DNA from: Achromobacter spanius
GTDB lineage: Bacteria; Pseudomonadota; Gammaproteobacteria; Burkholderiales; Burkholderiaceae_B
DNA: 64,000 bases
Direction: 5' to 3'
NCBI RefSeq assembly: GCF_003994415.1
Contig: NZ_CP034689.1
Location: 6,324,001-6,388,000 of the forward strand
Under the pieces are notes generated by a model. It did no database searches and was not told where the DNA came from. It worked only from the letters and a program-made list of their open reading frames with translations. The stretch's first letter is position 1. Each line of letters begins with the position of its first letter. Below are positions 8,211-17,045 of the stretch, one piece after another. The position numbers and the translations under genes were made by a program.

Positions 8211-11200
8211 ACACCAGCACCCGCTCAATCCCACCCGCGTTCGCGCGCTTCACGTAATCTTCCATCCACCCCTCACCCAGAATGTGCCGGGCCATCTCGA
8301 CGACGATGTAATCCGCTTCCATCTTGACGTCGCCTTCATAGCGCGACAGCCCCTGCAAGCACGACGGGCATGACGTCAGCACCTTCACGTCGCCGGCAAA
8401 GCCATCACCGCGCAGCGCCGCGTCACCCTTCAGCAGTTCTTCCTGCTTGCGGAAACGCACCTGCGTGGAAATGTCCGGCCGGCTGACCGCCAGCGTGCCC
8501 GATTCCCCGCAGCAGCGGTCGCTCTTGATGGCTTCATCGCCCACCAGCGCCCGCACCGTCTTCATCGGCTCTTGCAGCTTCATCGGCGTGTGGCAGGGGT
8601 CGTGATACATGTAGCGCACGCCCTTGGCGCCTTCCAGCTTGATGCCCTTTTCCAGCAAATACTCGTGAATGTCGATCAAGCGGCAGCCCGGGAAGATCTT
8701 GTCGAATTCATAGCCGGACAACTGGTCGTAGCAGGTGCCGCAACTGACCACCACCGTCTTGATGTCCAGGTAGTTCAGCGTATTGGCGACCCGATGGAAC
8801 AGCACACGGTTATCGGTAATGATCTGCTCGGCCTTGTCCGTCATGCCGTTGCCGCGCTGGGGATAGCCGCAGCACAGATAACCCGGCGGCAACACCGTCT
8901 GCACGCCCGCATGCCACAGCATGGCTTGCGTGGCCAGGCCCACTTGCGAGAACAGGCGCTCTGAACCGCAGCCCGGGAAATAGAACACGGCTTCCGTATC
9001 GGCGGTCGTGGCCTTGGGGTCGCGGATGATCGGCACGTAGTTCGCGTCTTCGATATCCAGCAGCTTGCGCGCGGCCTGCTTCGGCAGCCCGCCCGGCATC
9101 TTCTTGTTCACAAAGTGAATGACCTGCTCGCGCAGCGGCGGCTTGCCCACGGTGGCTGGCGGCTTGGCCGTCTGCTTTTTCACCAGGCCCGAAAACAGGT
9201 CGTGCGCCGCGCGCTGCACCTTGTAGCCCACGCCCACCATCGCCTTGCGCGTGGCGTTGATCGTGGCCGGGTCCTTCGCGTTCAAGAAGAACATGGCGCT
9301 GGCCGTACCCGGGTTGAAAGACTTGCGACCCATGCGGCGCAGCACGGCGCGCATGTTCATCGACACGTCGCCGAAGTCGATATCCACCGGACAGGGGTTG
9401 TAGCACTTGTGGCAGACCGTGCAGTGGTCAGCCACGTCTTCGAATTCTTCCCAGTGCTTCAGGCTGACGCCGCGCCGAGTCTGCTCTTCGTACAAGAAGG
9501 CTTCGACCAGCAGCGAGGTCGCCAGGATCTTGTTGCGCGGCGAATACAGCAGATTCGCGCGCGGCACGTGGGTGGCGCACACTGGCTTGCACTTGCCGCA
9601 GCGCAAACAGTCTTTGATGGATTCCGAGATGGCGCCGATGTCGCTTTGCTGCATGATCAGCGACTCGTGGCCCATCAAATTGAAGCTGGGCGTCCAGGCG
9701 TGGCGCAAATCGGCGCCGGGCATGAGCTTGCCCGCGTTGAAGTGGCCATTGGGGTCGACGCGGCGCTTGTAATCCTGGAACGGCGCCAGCTCGGCGTCGG
9801 TCAGGAATTCGTACTTGGTCAGGCCGATGCCGTGTTCGCCGGAAATCACGCCGTCCAGGTCGCGGGCAATCTGCATGATGCGGTCGACAGCCTGGTGGGC
9901 CTCGCGCAGCATCTCGTAGTCGTCCGAGTTGACCGGGATATTGGTGTGCACGTTGCCGTCACCGGCGTGCATGTGCAGCGCCACGAACACGCGGCTCTTC
10001 AGCACACGGCCGTGGATGGCGATCAGCTCATCGACGATCTTCTTGTACGCCGCGCCCGAAAACGCACGCTGCAGGCCGGGCAGCACTTCGATCTTCCACG
10101 ACACACGAATCGTGCGGTCCTGCACCACGTCGAACAGGCGCGCCGTGGGTTGCGCGGCCAGGCGGTCGGTCAGCGCGGCTTGCACGTCGCCCAGGCCCAG
10201 CGCTTGCAGTTCAGGCAGCGCCTGCGCCAGCGGCAGGTCCAGGTTGTCCAGCAGCCATTGCCAGCGCTGGCGCACGCTGCCCAGCACTTCAAGCGCCTGG
10301 CGCGTACGTTCGGCCAGCACTTCGGCGCGGGTGCTGTCGATGTCCGCATCATCCGCCTTGCCCACCGGCAGCGGCGTGCACAGGTAGGCGTCCAGCGCAC
10401 CCAGCAGCTTCAACTTGTTGCTGGTCGACAGTTCGATGTTGATGCGTTCGATGTGATCCGTGTATTCGCCCATGCGGGGCAGCGGAATCACCACGTCTTC
10501 GTTGATCTTGAAGGCGTTGGTGTGGCGCGCGATGGCGGCGGTGCGCGAGCGGTCCAGCCAGAACTTCTTGCGCGCCTCGGGGCTGACGGCCACAAAGCCT
10601 TCGCCATGGCGCGTGTTGGCCAGGCGCACGACTTCGCTGGCGGCGGCGGCCACCGCGTCATCGTCGTCGCCGACGATGTCGCCAATCAAAACCATCTTGG
10701 GCAGCACGCCGCGCTTGCTCTTGGTGGCGTAGCCCACCGCGCGCAGATAGCGTTCGTCCAGATGCTCCAGGCCGGCCAGGATGGCGCCGCGCGCCTTGCC
10801 TTCGCCGTCCAGGTAGCCCTTGACCTCGACAATCGACGGGATGGCGTCACGCGCCTGCCCGAAGAATTCCATACAGACCGTGCGCGTGTGGCGCGGCATG
10901 CGGTGCAGCACCCAACGCGCCGACGTGATCAGGCCGTCGCAACCTTCCTTCTGAATGCCGGGCAGGCCGGCCAGGAACTTGTCGGTAACGTCCTTGCCCA
11001 GGCCTTCCTTGCGGAACACACGGCCCTTGATTTCCAGCAGTTCGGTCTTCAACAGACGCTCGCCGGGCTTGCCCTTGCCATCGAACCACTTGAGTTCGAA
11101 GCGCGCCGTTTCCACGTCATGGATCTTGCCCATGTTGTGTTCCAGGCGGGTGACTTCCAGCCAGTTGCCGTCCGGATCCACCATGCGCCACCAGGCCAGG

Positions 11201-12168
11201 TTGTCCAGCGCGGTGCCCCACAGCACGGCCTTCTTGCCGCCCGCGTTCATGGCGATGTTGCCGCCCACGCACGATGCTTCGGCCGACGTCGGGTCCACCG
11301 CGAATACAAAGCCCGCGGCCTCGGCCGCTTCGGACACGCGCTTGGTCACCACGCCGGCGCCAGCGTGGATGACGGCCACGGGCTCGGTCAGCCCGGGCAA
11401 GATACAGGACTCGACCTTGCCCAGCTTGTCGAACTTTTCGGTGTTGATGACGGCCGACTTCCAGGTCAGTGGGATGGCGCCGCCGGTATAGCCCGTGCCG
11501 CCGCCACGCGGAACAATGGTCAGGCCCAGTTCAATACAGGCGGTGACCAGCGCGGCGATCTCATCTTCGGAATCGGGCGTCAGCACCACGAACGGGTATT
11601 CCACGCGCCAGTCGGTGGCGTCCGTCACGTGGGACACGCGCGACAGGCCGTCGAACTTGATGTTGTCGCGCGCGGTGATGCGGCCCAGCACCTTCTGCGC
11701 CTGTTTGCGCATCATGGTGGTCTGGTCGAATTCCCCTTCGAAGGCGGCAATCGCGGAACGGGCACGGGCCAGCAGGCCGACCACCTTTTCGTCGCGATGC
11801 GGATCATGGCCTGCTTCGGTGGGGATGCCCGGTTCACGGCGGCGGTCGATCTCGCCCAGGCGATGGTGCAAAGCATCGATGAGCTGCTTGCGCCGCTTGG
11901 GATTGTCGAGCAGGTCGTCCTGCAGGTACGGGTTGCGCCGCACCACCCAGATATCGCCCAGCACTTCGTACAGCATTCGCGCGGAACGGCCCGTGCGGCG
12001 TTCCCCGCGCAGGTCGGTAAGCAGGCTCCAGGCGTCATCGCCCAGCAACCGGCCGACAATCTCGCGGTCGGAAAACGACGTGTAGTTGTAGGGGATTTCG
12101 CGCAGTCGCGCGGGCGTTGCGGGCGGCATCGCCCCGTTCAAAATGTGGCTAGCGAGTGGGGCGTTCAT
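8209..12168 (-). CDS. DUF3683 FAD/FMN-binding oxidoreductase with Fe-S and CCG domains
   Basis: A 1319-residue multidomain protein. An N-terminal DUF3683-like region (about 1-160) is followed by a PCMH-type FAD domain with RGGGTGYTGGAIP near residue 222 and SAEASCVGGNIAMNAGG, then an FAD-oxidase C-terminal domain around 560-820. Two 4Fe-4S clusters are predicted from CLRCGKCKPVC (near 855) and CTVCHKCYNPCPVD (near 920). Two cysteine-rich CCG domains have CCGYPQRG (near 1099) and CCGESG (near 1219). This layout fuses the parts of D-lactate/glycolate dehydrogenase (GlcD plus GlcF, YdiJ-like). It probably oxidises a 2-hydroxy acid at the membrane, but the substrate is unproven. Intact. Confidence 0.9.
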   Translation of the reverse strand: MNAPLASHILNGAMPPATPARLREIPYNYTSFSDREIVGRLLGDDAWSLLTDLRGERRTGRSARMLYEVLGDIWVVRRNPYLQDDLLDNPKRRKQLIDALHHRLGEIDRRREPGIPTEAGHDPHRDEKVVGLLARARSAIAAFEGEFDQTTMMRKQAQKVLGRITARDNIKFDGLSRVSHVTDATDWRVEYPFVVLTPDSEDEIAALVTACIELGLTIVPRGGGTGYTGGAIPLTWKSAVINTEKFDKLGKVESCILPGLTEPVAVIHAGAGVVTKRVSEAAEAAGFVFAVDPTSAEASCVGGNIAMNAGGKKAVLWGTALDNLAWWRMVDPDGNWLEVTRLEHNMGKIHDVETARFELKWFDGKGKPGERLLKTELLEIKGRVFRKEGLGKDVTDKFLAGLPGIQKEGCDGLITSARWVLHRMPRHTRTVCMEFFGQARDAIPSIVEVKGYLDGEGKARGAILAGLEHLDERYLRAVGYATKSKRGVLPKMVLIGDIVGDDDDAVAAAASEVVRLANTRHGEGFVAVSPEARKKFWLDRSRTAAIARHTNAFKINEDVVIPLPRMGEYTDHIERINIELSTSNKLKLLGALDAYLCTPLPVGKADDADIDSTRAEVLAERTRQALEVLGSVRQRWQWLLDNLDLPLAQALPELQALGLGDVQAALTDRLAAQPTARLFDVVQDRTIRVSWKIEVLPGLQRAFSGAAYKKIVDELIAIHGRVLKSRVFVALHMHAGDGNVHTNIPVNSDDYEMLREAHQAVDRIMQIARDLDGVISGEHGIGLTKYEFLTDAELAPFQDYKRRVDPNGHFNAGKLMPGADLRHAWTPSFNLMGHESLIMQQSDIGAISESIKDCLRCGKCKPVCATHVPRANLLYSPRNKILATSLLVEAFLYEEQTRRGVSLKHWEEFEDVADHCTVCHKCYNPCPVDIDFGDVSMNMRAVLRRMGRKSFNPGTASAMFFLNAKDPATINATRKAMVGVGYKVQRAAHDLFSGLVKKQTAKPPATVGKPPLREQVIHFVNKKMPGGLPKQAARKLLDIEDANYVPIIRDPKATTADTEAVFYFPGCGSERLFSQVGLATQAMLWHAGVQTVLPPGYLCCGYPQRGNGMTDKAEQIITDNRVLFHRVANTLNYLDIKTVVVSCGTCYDQLSGYEFDKIFPGCRLIDIHEYLLEKGIKLEGAKGVRYMYHDPCHTPMKLQEPMKTVRALVGDEAIKSDRCCGESGTLAVSRPDISTQVRFRKQEELLKGDAALRGDGFAGDVKVLTSCPSCLQGLSRYEGDVKMEADYIVVEMARHILGEGWMEDYVKRANAGGIERVLV

Positions 12169-12254
12169 GGCAGCAAGAGGGGCCCATAAAAAATTATTTT
12201 ATGCCATTGGCCGGACTTGACCCCAAATACCCCTGGGAAGCCGGCTCACGGCAC

Positions 12255-12279
12255 GGGGAAAACGGCACATACCGTCCCC
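12255..12279. repeat. GGGGA...TCCCC hairpin, REP-like remnant
   Basis: GGGG (12255-12258) and ACGG (12262-12265) pair with CCGT (12272-12275) and CCCC (12276-12279), leaving a short hairpin followed by ATTTAAG. The same GTCCCCATTT phrase recurs near 61573. It lies in the gap between the DUF3683 gene start and the yqaA-like stop. It resembles palindromes associated with REP/RAYT elements, but no transposase gene is present. Confidence 0.4.
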
Positions 12280-12300
12280 ATTTAAGTTCGATGTCAGTGC

Positions 12301-12837
12301 TTAGATCTGGCCCGGGAAGAACCACAACAGACTGGCCGTCATGGTCAGATACCGCAGAAACTTGCCGATGGCCATGTAGATGACGCACGGCCAGAACGAC
12401 AGACGCAGCCACCCCGCTACGGCGCACAGCGGGTCACCGACGGCGGGCAGCCAGGACAGCAGCAAGGCCGGCGGCCCCATGCGGTGCAACCAATCGTGGG
12501 CGCGCTCGTTCCAGCGACCCCGCATCCTTCCGCTTTCCGTGGCGTCGGGATGAGGATGGGGATGTTTTTCCTTCCAGCGTTCCACCGCTTTTCCAGCACC
12601 CAGGCCCATGGCGTAGCTGATGGCCCCGCCCACGGTATTGCCCACCGTTGCCACCAGGATGGCCGGCCAGAACATATCGGGCGACAGCTTGATATACCCA
12701 AACACCGCGGGCTCGGAGCCCAGCGGAAGCAAAGTGGCGGACACCAGCGACACCGTAAAGATGGCGGACAAACCCACCGAGGGCAGCGCCAAGGTGCCCA
12801 TGAGCCAGTGAACCGCTGATAAGAGGCTTTCTTCCAT
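12301..12837 (-). CDS. YqaA/DedA-like inner-membrane protein
   Basis: A 178-residue membrane protein with four to five hydrophobic segments. Segments such as LPLGSEPAVFGYIKL, VATVGNTVGGAISYAMG and LLLSWLPAVGDPLCAVAGWLR match the YqaA branch of the SNARE-associated/DedA superfamily. Related proteins act as undecaprenyl-phosphate or phospholipid flippases and affect envelope stability; for the YqaA branch the function is not established. A His/Pro-rich loop (EKHPHPHPDATE) sits in the middle. It is somewhat longer than the Escherichia coli homologue (about 140 residues). Divergent from ilvA. Confidence 0.85.
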   Translation of the reverse strand: MEESLLSAVHWLMGTLALPSVGLSAIFTVSLVSATLLPLGSEPAVFGYIKLSPDMFWPAILVATVGNTVGGAISYAMGLGAGKAVERWKEKHPHPHPDATESGRMRGRWNERAHDWLHRMGPPALLLSWLPAVGDPLCAVAGWLRLSFWPCVIYMAIGKFLRYLTMTASLLWFFPGQI

Positions 12838-12995
12838 GATGAGCGAGTGTAGCCGCGCGCGAGCGAATGACGATCGGGAATCGATTCAGGCGCGACTCGT
12901 CCATGCCGCACGATCTCCCCGACAAAGCTTTTCAGGCAGCGCGGCATTCCCTGCAATAATCTGGCCCAGTCCTCACTCTTGCTCTTGCGCGGTCC

Positions 12996-14504
12996 ATGTC
13001 CACTGATTATCTGAAACGCATCCTGACTTCGAAGGTTTACGACGTAGCGGTCGAGTCGCCGCTGGAAGCCGCGCCCCAGCTATCCGCGCGGATTTCAAAC
13101 ACGGTGCTGCTCAAGCGCGAAGATACTCAGGCGGTGTTCAGTTTCAAACTACGCGGCGCCTACAACAAGATGGCCAATCTGCCGCCAGCCGCCTTGAACC
13201 GAGGCGTGATCGCGGCCTCTGCCGGCAACCACGCCCAAGGCGTGGCGCTGGCCGCCAGCCGCTTGGGCTGCCGCGCCGTCATCGTCATGCCCACCACCAG
13301 CCCGCAGGTAAAGATCGACGCCGTGCGCCGCCTGGGTGGCGAAGTGGTCCTGGCGGGCGAAAGCTTCACCGACGCCTTCGCGCATGCGCAAATCCTTGAG
13401 AAGAAAGAGAAGCTGACGTTCGTCCACCCCTTCGACGACCCCGACGTGATCGCCGGCCAGGGCACGGTGGGCATGGAGATCCTGCGTCAGCATCCGGGGC
13501 CGATCGACGCCATCTTCGTAGCCATCGGCGGCGGCGGGCTGATTTCCGGTGTCGCCGCCTACATCAAGCAACTGCGGCCCGAGATCAAGATCATTGGCGT
13601 GCAGACCGAAGATTCCGACGCCATGCTGCGCAGCGTGCGCGCCGGTCGCCGCGTGCAGCTGAACGACGTGGGCCTGTTTTCGGACGGCACTGCCGTCAAG
13701 ATGGTGGGCGCTGAAACCTTCAAGCTCACGCGCCAATATGTGGACGACTTCGTGGTGGTCAATACGGATTCAATCTGCGCCGCCATCAAGGACGTGTTCC
13801 AGGACACGCGCAGCGTCCTGGAACCGGCGGGCGCCATGGCGGTGGCCGGCGCCAAGCAATACGCGGCCGAGCACCATCTGAAAGGCAAGACGCTGGTGGC
13901 CATCGCCTGCGGGGCCAACATGAACTTCGACCGCCTGCGCTTCGTGGCCGAACGGGCCGAGGTCGGCGAAATGCGCGAAGCCGTGTTCGCCGTGACCATG
14001 CCCGAGCAACGCGGCAGCTTCCGGCGCTTTTGCGAACTGGTCGGTGAACGCAGCGTCACTGAATTCAACTACCGCATTTCCGACGCGGACCGAGCGCACG
14101 TGTTCGTCGGTATCCAGGTGTCGTCCGCGACCGAGCCCGACAAAATCGCCGCCAACTTCCGCCGCCATGGCTTCGACACGCTGGACTTGACCCACGACGA
14201 AATGGCCAAGACGCACTTGCGCCACATGGTGGGCGGGCGTTCAGCGCTGGCGCGCAACGAACTGCTGTATCGCTTTGAGTTCCCGGAACGTCCCGGCGCG
14301 CTGATGCGCTTTCTGAACGCGATGAACCCGGACTGGAACATCAGCCTGTTCCACTACCGGAACCAAGGCGCGGACTATGGGCGCATCCTGATCGGCATCC
14401 AGGTGCCGCCCACGGACAAGAAGCAGTTCCGCACGTTTGTGGCCGAACTGGGCTACCCGCATTGGAACGAAACCGAGAACCCGGCCTACAAGCTGTTCCT
14501 GTAG
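12996..14504 (+). CDS. ilvA: Threonine ammonia-lyase, biosynthetic
   Basis: A 502-residue PLP enzyme that deaminates L-threonine to 2-oxobutyrate, the first step of isoleucine synthesis. The PLP Lys is Lys51 in FSFKLRGAYNK. The phosphate-binding glycine loop is AIGGGGLISGVA and the serine/threonine contact is ASAGNHAQGVA. Residues from about 330 to 502 hold two ACT-like regulatory subdomains (VTMPEQRGSFRRFCELVG and YRFEFPERPGALMRFLN), the form expected for isoleucine-inhibited biosynthetic enzymes. Stand-alone, with a weak ribosome site. Confidence 0.97.
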   Translation: MSTDYLKRILTSKVYDVAVESPLEAAPQLSARISNTVLLKREDTQAVFSFKLRGAYNKMANLPPAALNRGVIAASAGNHAQGVALAASRLGCRAVIVMPTTSPQVKIDAVRRLGGEVVLAGESFTDAFAHAQILEKKEKLTFVHPFDDPDVIAGQGTVGMEILRQHPGPIDAIFVAIGGGGLISGVAAYIKQLRPEIKIIGVQTEDSDAMLRSVRAGRRVQLNDVGLFSDGTAVKMVGAETFKLTRQYVDDFVVVNTDSICAAIKDVFQDTRSVLEPAGAMAVAGAKQYAAEHHLKGKTLVAIACGANMNFDRLRFVAERAEVGEMREAVFAVTMPEQRGSFRRFCELVGERSVTEFNYRISDADRAHVFVGIQVSSATEPDKIAANFRRHGFDTLDLTHDEMAKTHLRHMVGGRSALARNELLYRFEFPERPGALMRFLNAMNPDWNISLFHYRNQGADYGRILIGIQVPPTDKKQFRTFVAELGYPHWNETENPAYKLFL

Positions 14505-14527
14505 ACAACACGGCGCCGGAATGCGAG

Positions 14528-14549
14528 AGGGCCTCCTGATGGAGGCCCT
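14528..14549 (+). terminator. Probable terminator after ilvA
   Basis: AGGGCCTCC pairs perfectly with GGAGGCCCT across a TGAT loop. The following tract (TCCCTTCT) is only moderately T-rich, so function is likely but less certain than for other terminators here. Confidence 0.6.
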
Positions 14550-14664
14550 TCCCTTCTGGGCATCGAATGCGCCCGACCGGACCCAGGCGGGGGGGGTGCT
14601 GTCACTCGGCGGCCTACGGAGATAAGCCACGCATTCAGCAAGGTCCGGTCAGACGCCCCGTTGC

Positions 14665-15777
14665 TTAGAAACGGTGGCGCATGCCGACAGCAACGGCGGT
14701 GTCGCGCGCGTCGTGCTGGAACGCGTAGTTGTCGCCATAAGACGCGTAGGCGTACAGATTGGTGCGCTTGGTGAAGTCGTAGGTGTAGCCCAGGCTGTAG
14801 ACGTTGAACGTGGCGTCATCGCCGGTCAGTTTGTCGTTGCCGGCGGTGGCGCGCTGCCAGGAACCGAACACGGCGTGGCGGCCCAAAGGCACGGTGGCGC
14901 CGATCATGTACGAGTTGGCGCGAAAGCCGTCGGCCAGCTTGAACGAGCCCAGCGTGTTCATGCCTTCCGGCGTGGTGCCCATGTTCTGGCCCACGAACCA
15001 GCCGTCGCGGGTCTGGCCAAATGCGGCCGCCAGCTTCACGACTTCAAAGTCGTACGAACCGCCGATGATGTATTCCTGGATGCGAGCCGCGCTCTTGCCG
15101 CCAACGCGGTCGTTGGTCGGATCGAAGCGGTCATAGGCCGCGGCCAGGTTCAAGGGGCCATTCACGTACTGCATGCCAACGGTCAGCACACGGTTGTTGT
15201 CGCCGGTGGCGAAGCCGGTCTGCGTGGTGTCGCTGACGGTGTCGTCGGCGCTGAACGAATAGCCGATGCCGGCCTTGAAGCCGCCCAGGCTGGGGGTTTG
15301 GTACAGCACCATGTTGTCCAGGCGCATCGTGTTGGCGCTGCCGAACGTGGTGCCCATGTTGGCGGTGTTGTAGCTCGTGGAGAACGGGTCGATCGAACCG
15401 AAGTACTTCGACGCCAGGTTCGTCTGACGACCGAATTCCAGACGGCCCCAGGAATCGCTGTCCAGGCCCACGGTGGCCTGGCGGCCGAACAGGCGGCCGT
15501 TCTGGGCCGACTTGCCGTTCATGGGGCCGAAGCCGCCTTCCAGGGTGAACACGGCGCGCAGGCCGTCACCCAGGTCTTCCGTGCCGCGCAGGCCGAAACG
15601 CGAGCCGCTGCTTACGCCCTGCACGCCGCCGACGCGGCTTTGCTTCACCCCATTGAATTTCACTTGCTCGTAACCGATACCCGCGTCGATCAAGCCGTAC
15701 AGCGTTACGGAGTCAGCGGCTTGCGCGGCGCTGGCAAAGCCTGCCAGCAACGCAACGGCCAATAGCGTCTTCTTCAT
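14665..15777 (-). CDS. Outer-membrane porin, Gram-negative trimeric type
   Basis: A 370-residue 16-stranded general porin of the betaproteobacterial OmpP2/OmpQ-like family. The signal peptide (MKKTLLAVALLAGFASAAQA) is followed by DSVTLYGLIDAGIGYEQV, the usual mature start, and the chain ends in an aromatic residue (GMRHRF) as required for BAM-mediated insertion. The PEFGGFGPMNG-like and GLRGTEDLGDG loops are typical. The start was placed at 15777, where GGGGAC forms a ribosome site; an upstream in-frame start would put 28 unrelated residues before the signal peptide. Probably passes small hydrophilic, often anionic, solutes. Confidence 0.95.
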   Translation of the reverse strand: MKKTLLAVALLAGFASAAQAADSVTLYGLIDAGIGYEQVKFNGVKQSRVGGVQGVSSGSRFGLRGTEDLGDGLRAVFTLEGGFGPMNGKSAQNGRLFGRQATVGLDSDSWGRLEFGRQTNLASKYFGSIDPFSTSYNTANMGTTFGSANTMRLDNMVLYQTPSLGGFKAGIGYSFSADDTVSDTTQTGFATGDNNRVLTVGMQYVNGPLNLAAAYDRFDPTNDRVGGKSAARIQEYIIGGSYDFEVVKLAAAFGQTRDGWFVGQNMGTTPEGMNTLGSFKLADGFRANSYMIGATVPLGRHAVFGSWQRATAGNDKLTGDDATFNVYSLGYTYDFTKRTNLYAYASYGDNYAFQHDARDTAVAVGMRHRF

Positions 15778-16185
15778 GTAAGTCCCCAAAATGGCGAGAT
15801 AAAGGCATGCGCAGTCGCGCCGTCCAGGTGACGGGGCTCTGCGTGCCGCTGCAATCCGCAAGCGGCGTCTGCACTAAATCCAGTGTCCATCCTGATGCAA
15901 CTTGAAGTAACACGGATTTCGACGAACTACTTTCCACGGTTGGGATAATGACAGTCGGCTGACATGTCAAAAGACCGGCTGGCTCTCCGCAGGTTCTCTT
16001 TAACGCCTTGAAAACAAATACGAATGTTTGCTCGCTATTGAGAGGGGCGCAAGACGCGGTAGCGTCACGGCACAAGAATTCTCGACAGCAGTTGTTGGTG
16101 GCTGCGTACAGTGTTGCGGCGTAAACACCACAGTGTCGCCCCACAATCACCACGCCATCGCGGCCACCCTTGCTTCGACGAGGAC
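15778..16185. promoter_or_regulatory. Porin upstream region
   Basis: About 400 bases without a gene. It must hold the leftward porin promoter and a leader of unknown length, but no convincing -35/-10 pair stood out. A perfect palindrome TGACATGTCA is at 15960-15969, about 183 bases upstream of the porin start, and could be an operator. Nothing protein-coding was supported in either strand. Confidence 0.35.
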
Positions 16186-16215
16186 AAAAAAACCCCTTGG
16201 CGTCTCAAGGGGTTT
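16186..16215 (-). terminator. Rho-independent terminator of the DUF4148 gene
   Basis: Read on the minus strand: AAACCCCTTG, loop, CAAGGGGTTT, then a T run. It lies about 55 bases after the DUF4148 stop. Confidence 0.88.
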
Positions 16216-16269
16216 CGTGACCATCCGGGTGTAGGCGCCAAGCTGAATAGCCAGGCCTGGCTTGCAGCC

Positions 16270-16653
16270 TTACTTGCCCTGGGGCGGGTAGTCGAGTTCA
16301 CCAAAGGTGTATTCGCCGCTGGCCTTGGCTTCGGCCAATTCCTGGCGCACTTGTTCGCGCGTCTTGCCGCCGGCTTGCGACACGGCAGCCTTGGGCGGGT
16401 AGTCCAGTTCGGCGGAAGTGACTTGGCCGGCGATCTTCGCGGCTTGCAGTTCTTGTTGGACCTGAGCGCGCGTCAGGCTGGTTTGCTGCACCGTGGCGGG
16501 CGGGTAATCCAGTTCACCAAACGTGACTTGGCCGGCGGCCTTGGCGGCTTGCAGTTCTTGCTGAACCTGCTCACGCGTCTTGCCATCGGCGTGGGCGGCG
16601 GACATGCCAACCAGGGTTGCGGTGACCATAAGTGCGCTTGCTAGTGCTTTCAT
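16270..16653 (-). CDS. DUF4148 secreted protein with three tandem repeats
   Basis: A 127-residue secreted protein. A signal peptide (MKALASALMVTATLVGMSAA, with HA-D next) is followed by three copies of a roughly 36-residue unit starting at Lys25, Leu60 and Lys97. Each unit has the form (K/L)TR(E/A)QVxQEL-x-AK-x-(A/S)G-x-x-T-x-x-ELDYPP. DUF4148 proteins are small periplasmic proteins, abundant in Burkholderiales and of unknown function; one or two units are usual in my experience, so three is on the long side. The gene has its own terminator and is divergent from a LysR gene, which may control it. Confidence 0.88.
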   Translation of the reverse strand: MKALASALMVTATLVGMSAAHADGKTREQVQQELQAAKAAGQVTFGELDYPPATVQQTSLTRAQVQQELQAAKIAGQVTSAELDYPPKAAVSQAGGKTREQVRQELAEAKASGEYTFGELDYPPQGK

Positions 16654-17045
16654 TGTGATGACTCCATCCTAAACCTTGCACAGCGTCTGCTGCCAGAATG
16701 GCAACGGCTTTGTGACTGTTTGATTGCTGGGACGAAGTATCTGGGGTTTCGAGACTAGTAAAAACCCTTATTTTGGTGAACATATTTTCACAGACGGGAT
16801 AATTACCGGCCATATCGGCCAAATGGGGAAGAAATTTGCGCGATCTTTGCGCAATGCAGGGCATGGCGAAGCGCCGCAACCCTTGCAGGGTTTCAGCTTG
16901 CCGCAAGAATGGACGCAAAACCCAGGCTGGGTGCCGCAGGGGCGCCGATGTTCCTCAGGCGGGAATAGACATTTTCGCTGGCGGGACAATAAATCCATTT
17001 ATCATACAAACCTGCCAGAAATGGAATTTAGAGATTTGAGGCCCC
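16654..17045. promoter_or_regulatory. Divergent region between the DUF4148 gene and lysR
   Basis: A 392-base gap with no supported gene. It contains the inverted repeat GTGAA-CATATT-TTCAC at 16776-16791, shaped like a LysR-type box, and a direct repeat TTTGCGC at 16835-16841 and 16845-16851, one helical turn apart. The AT-rich stretch 16740-16800 probably holds the leftward DUF4148 promoter. LysR regulators commonly act on the divergent neighbour, so these sites are candidates for autoregulation and control of the DUF4148 gene. Confidence 0.4.

Noticed and set aside
9115..12189. A 1024-codon open frame on the plus strand, opposite the DUF3683 oxidoreductase gene
   Set aside because: Its translation is His/Gln/Gly/Arg-rich with no recognisable domain, as expected for the antisense of a GC-rich gene. 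The minus-strand frame has clear FAD and Fe-S motifs.
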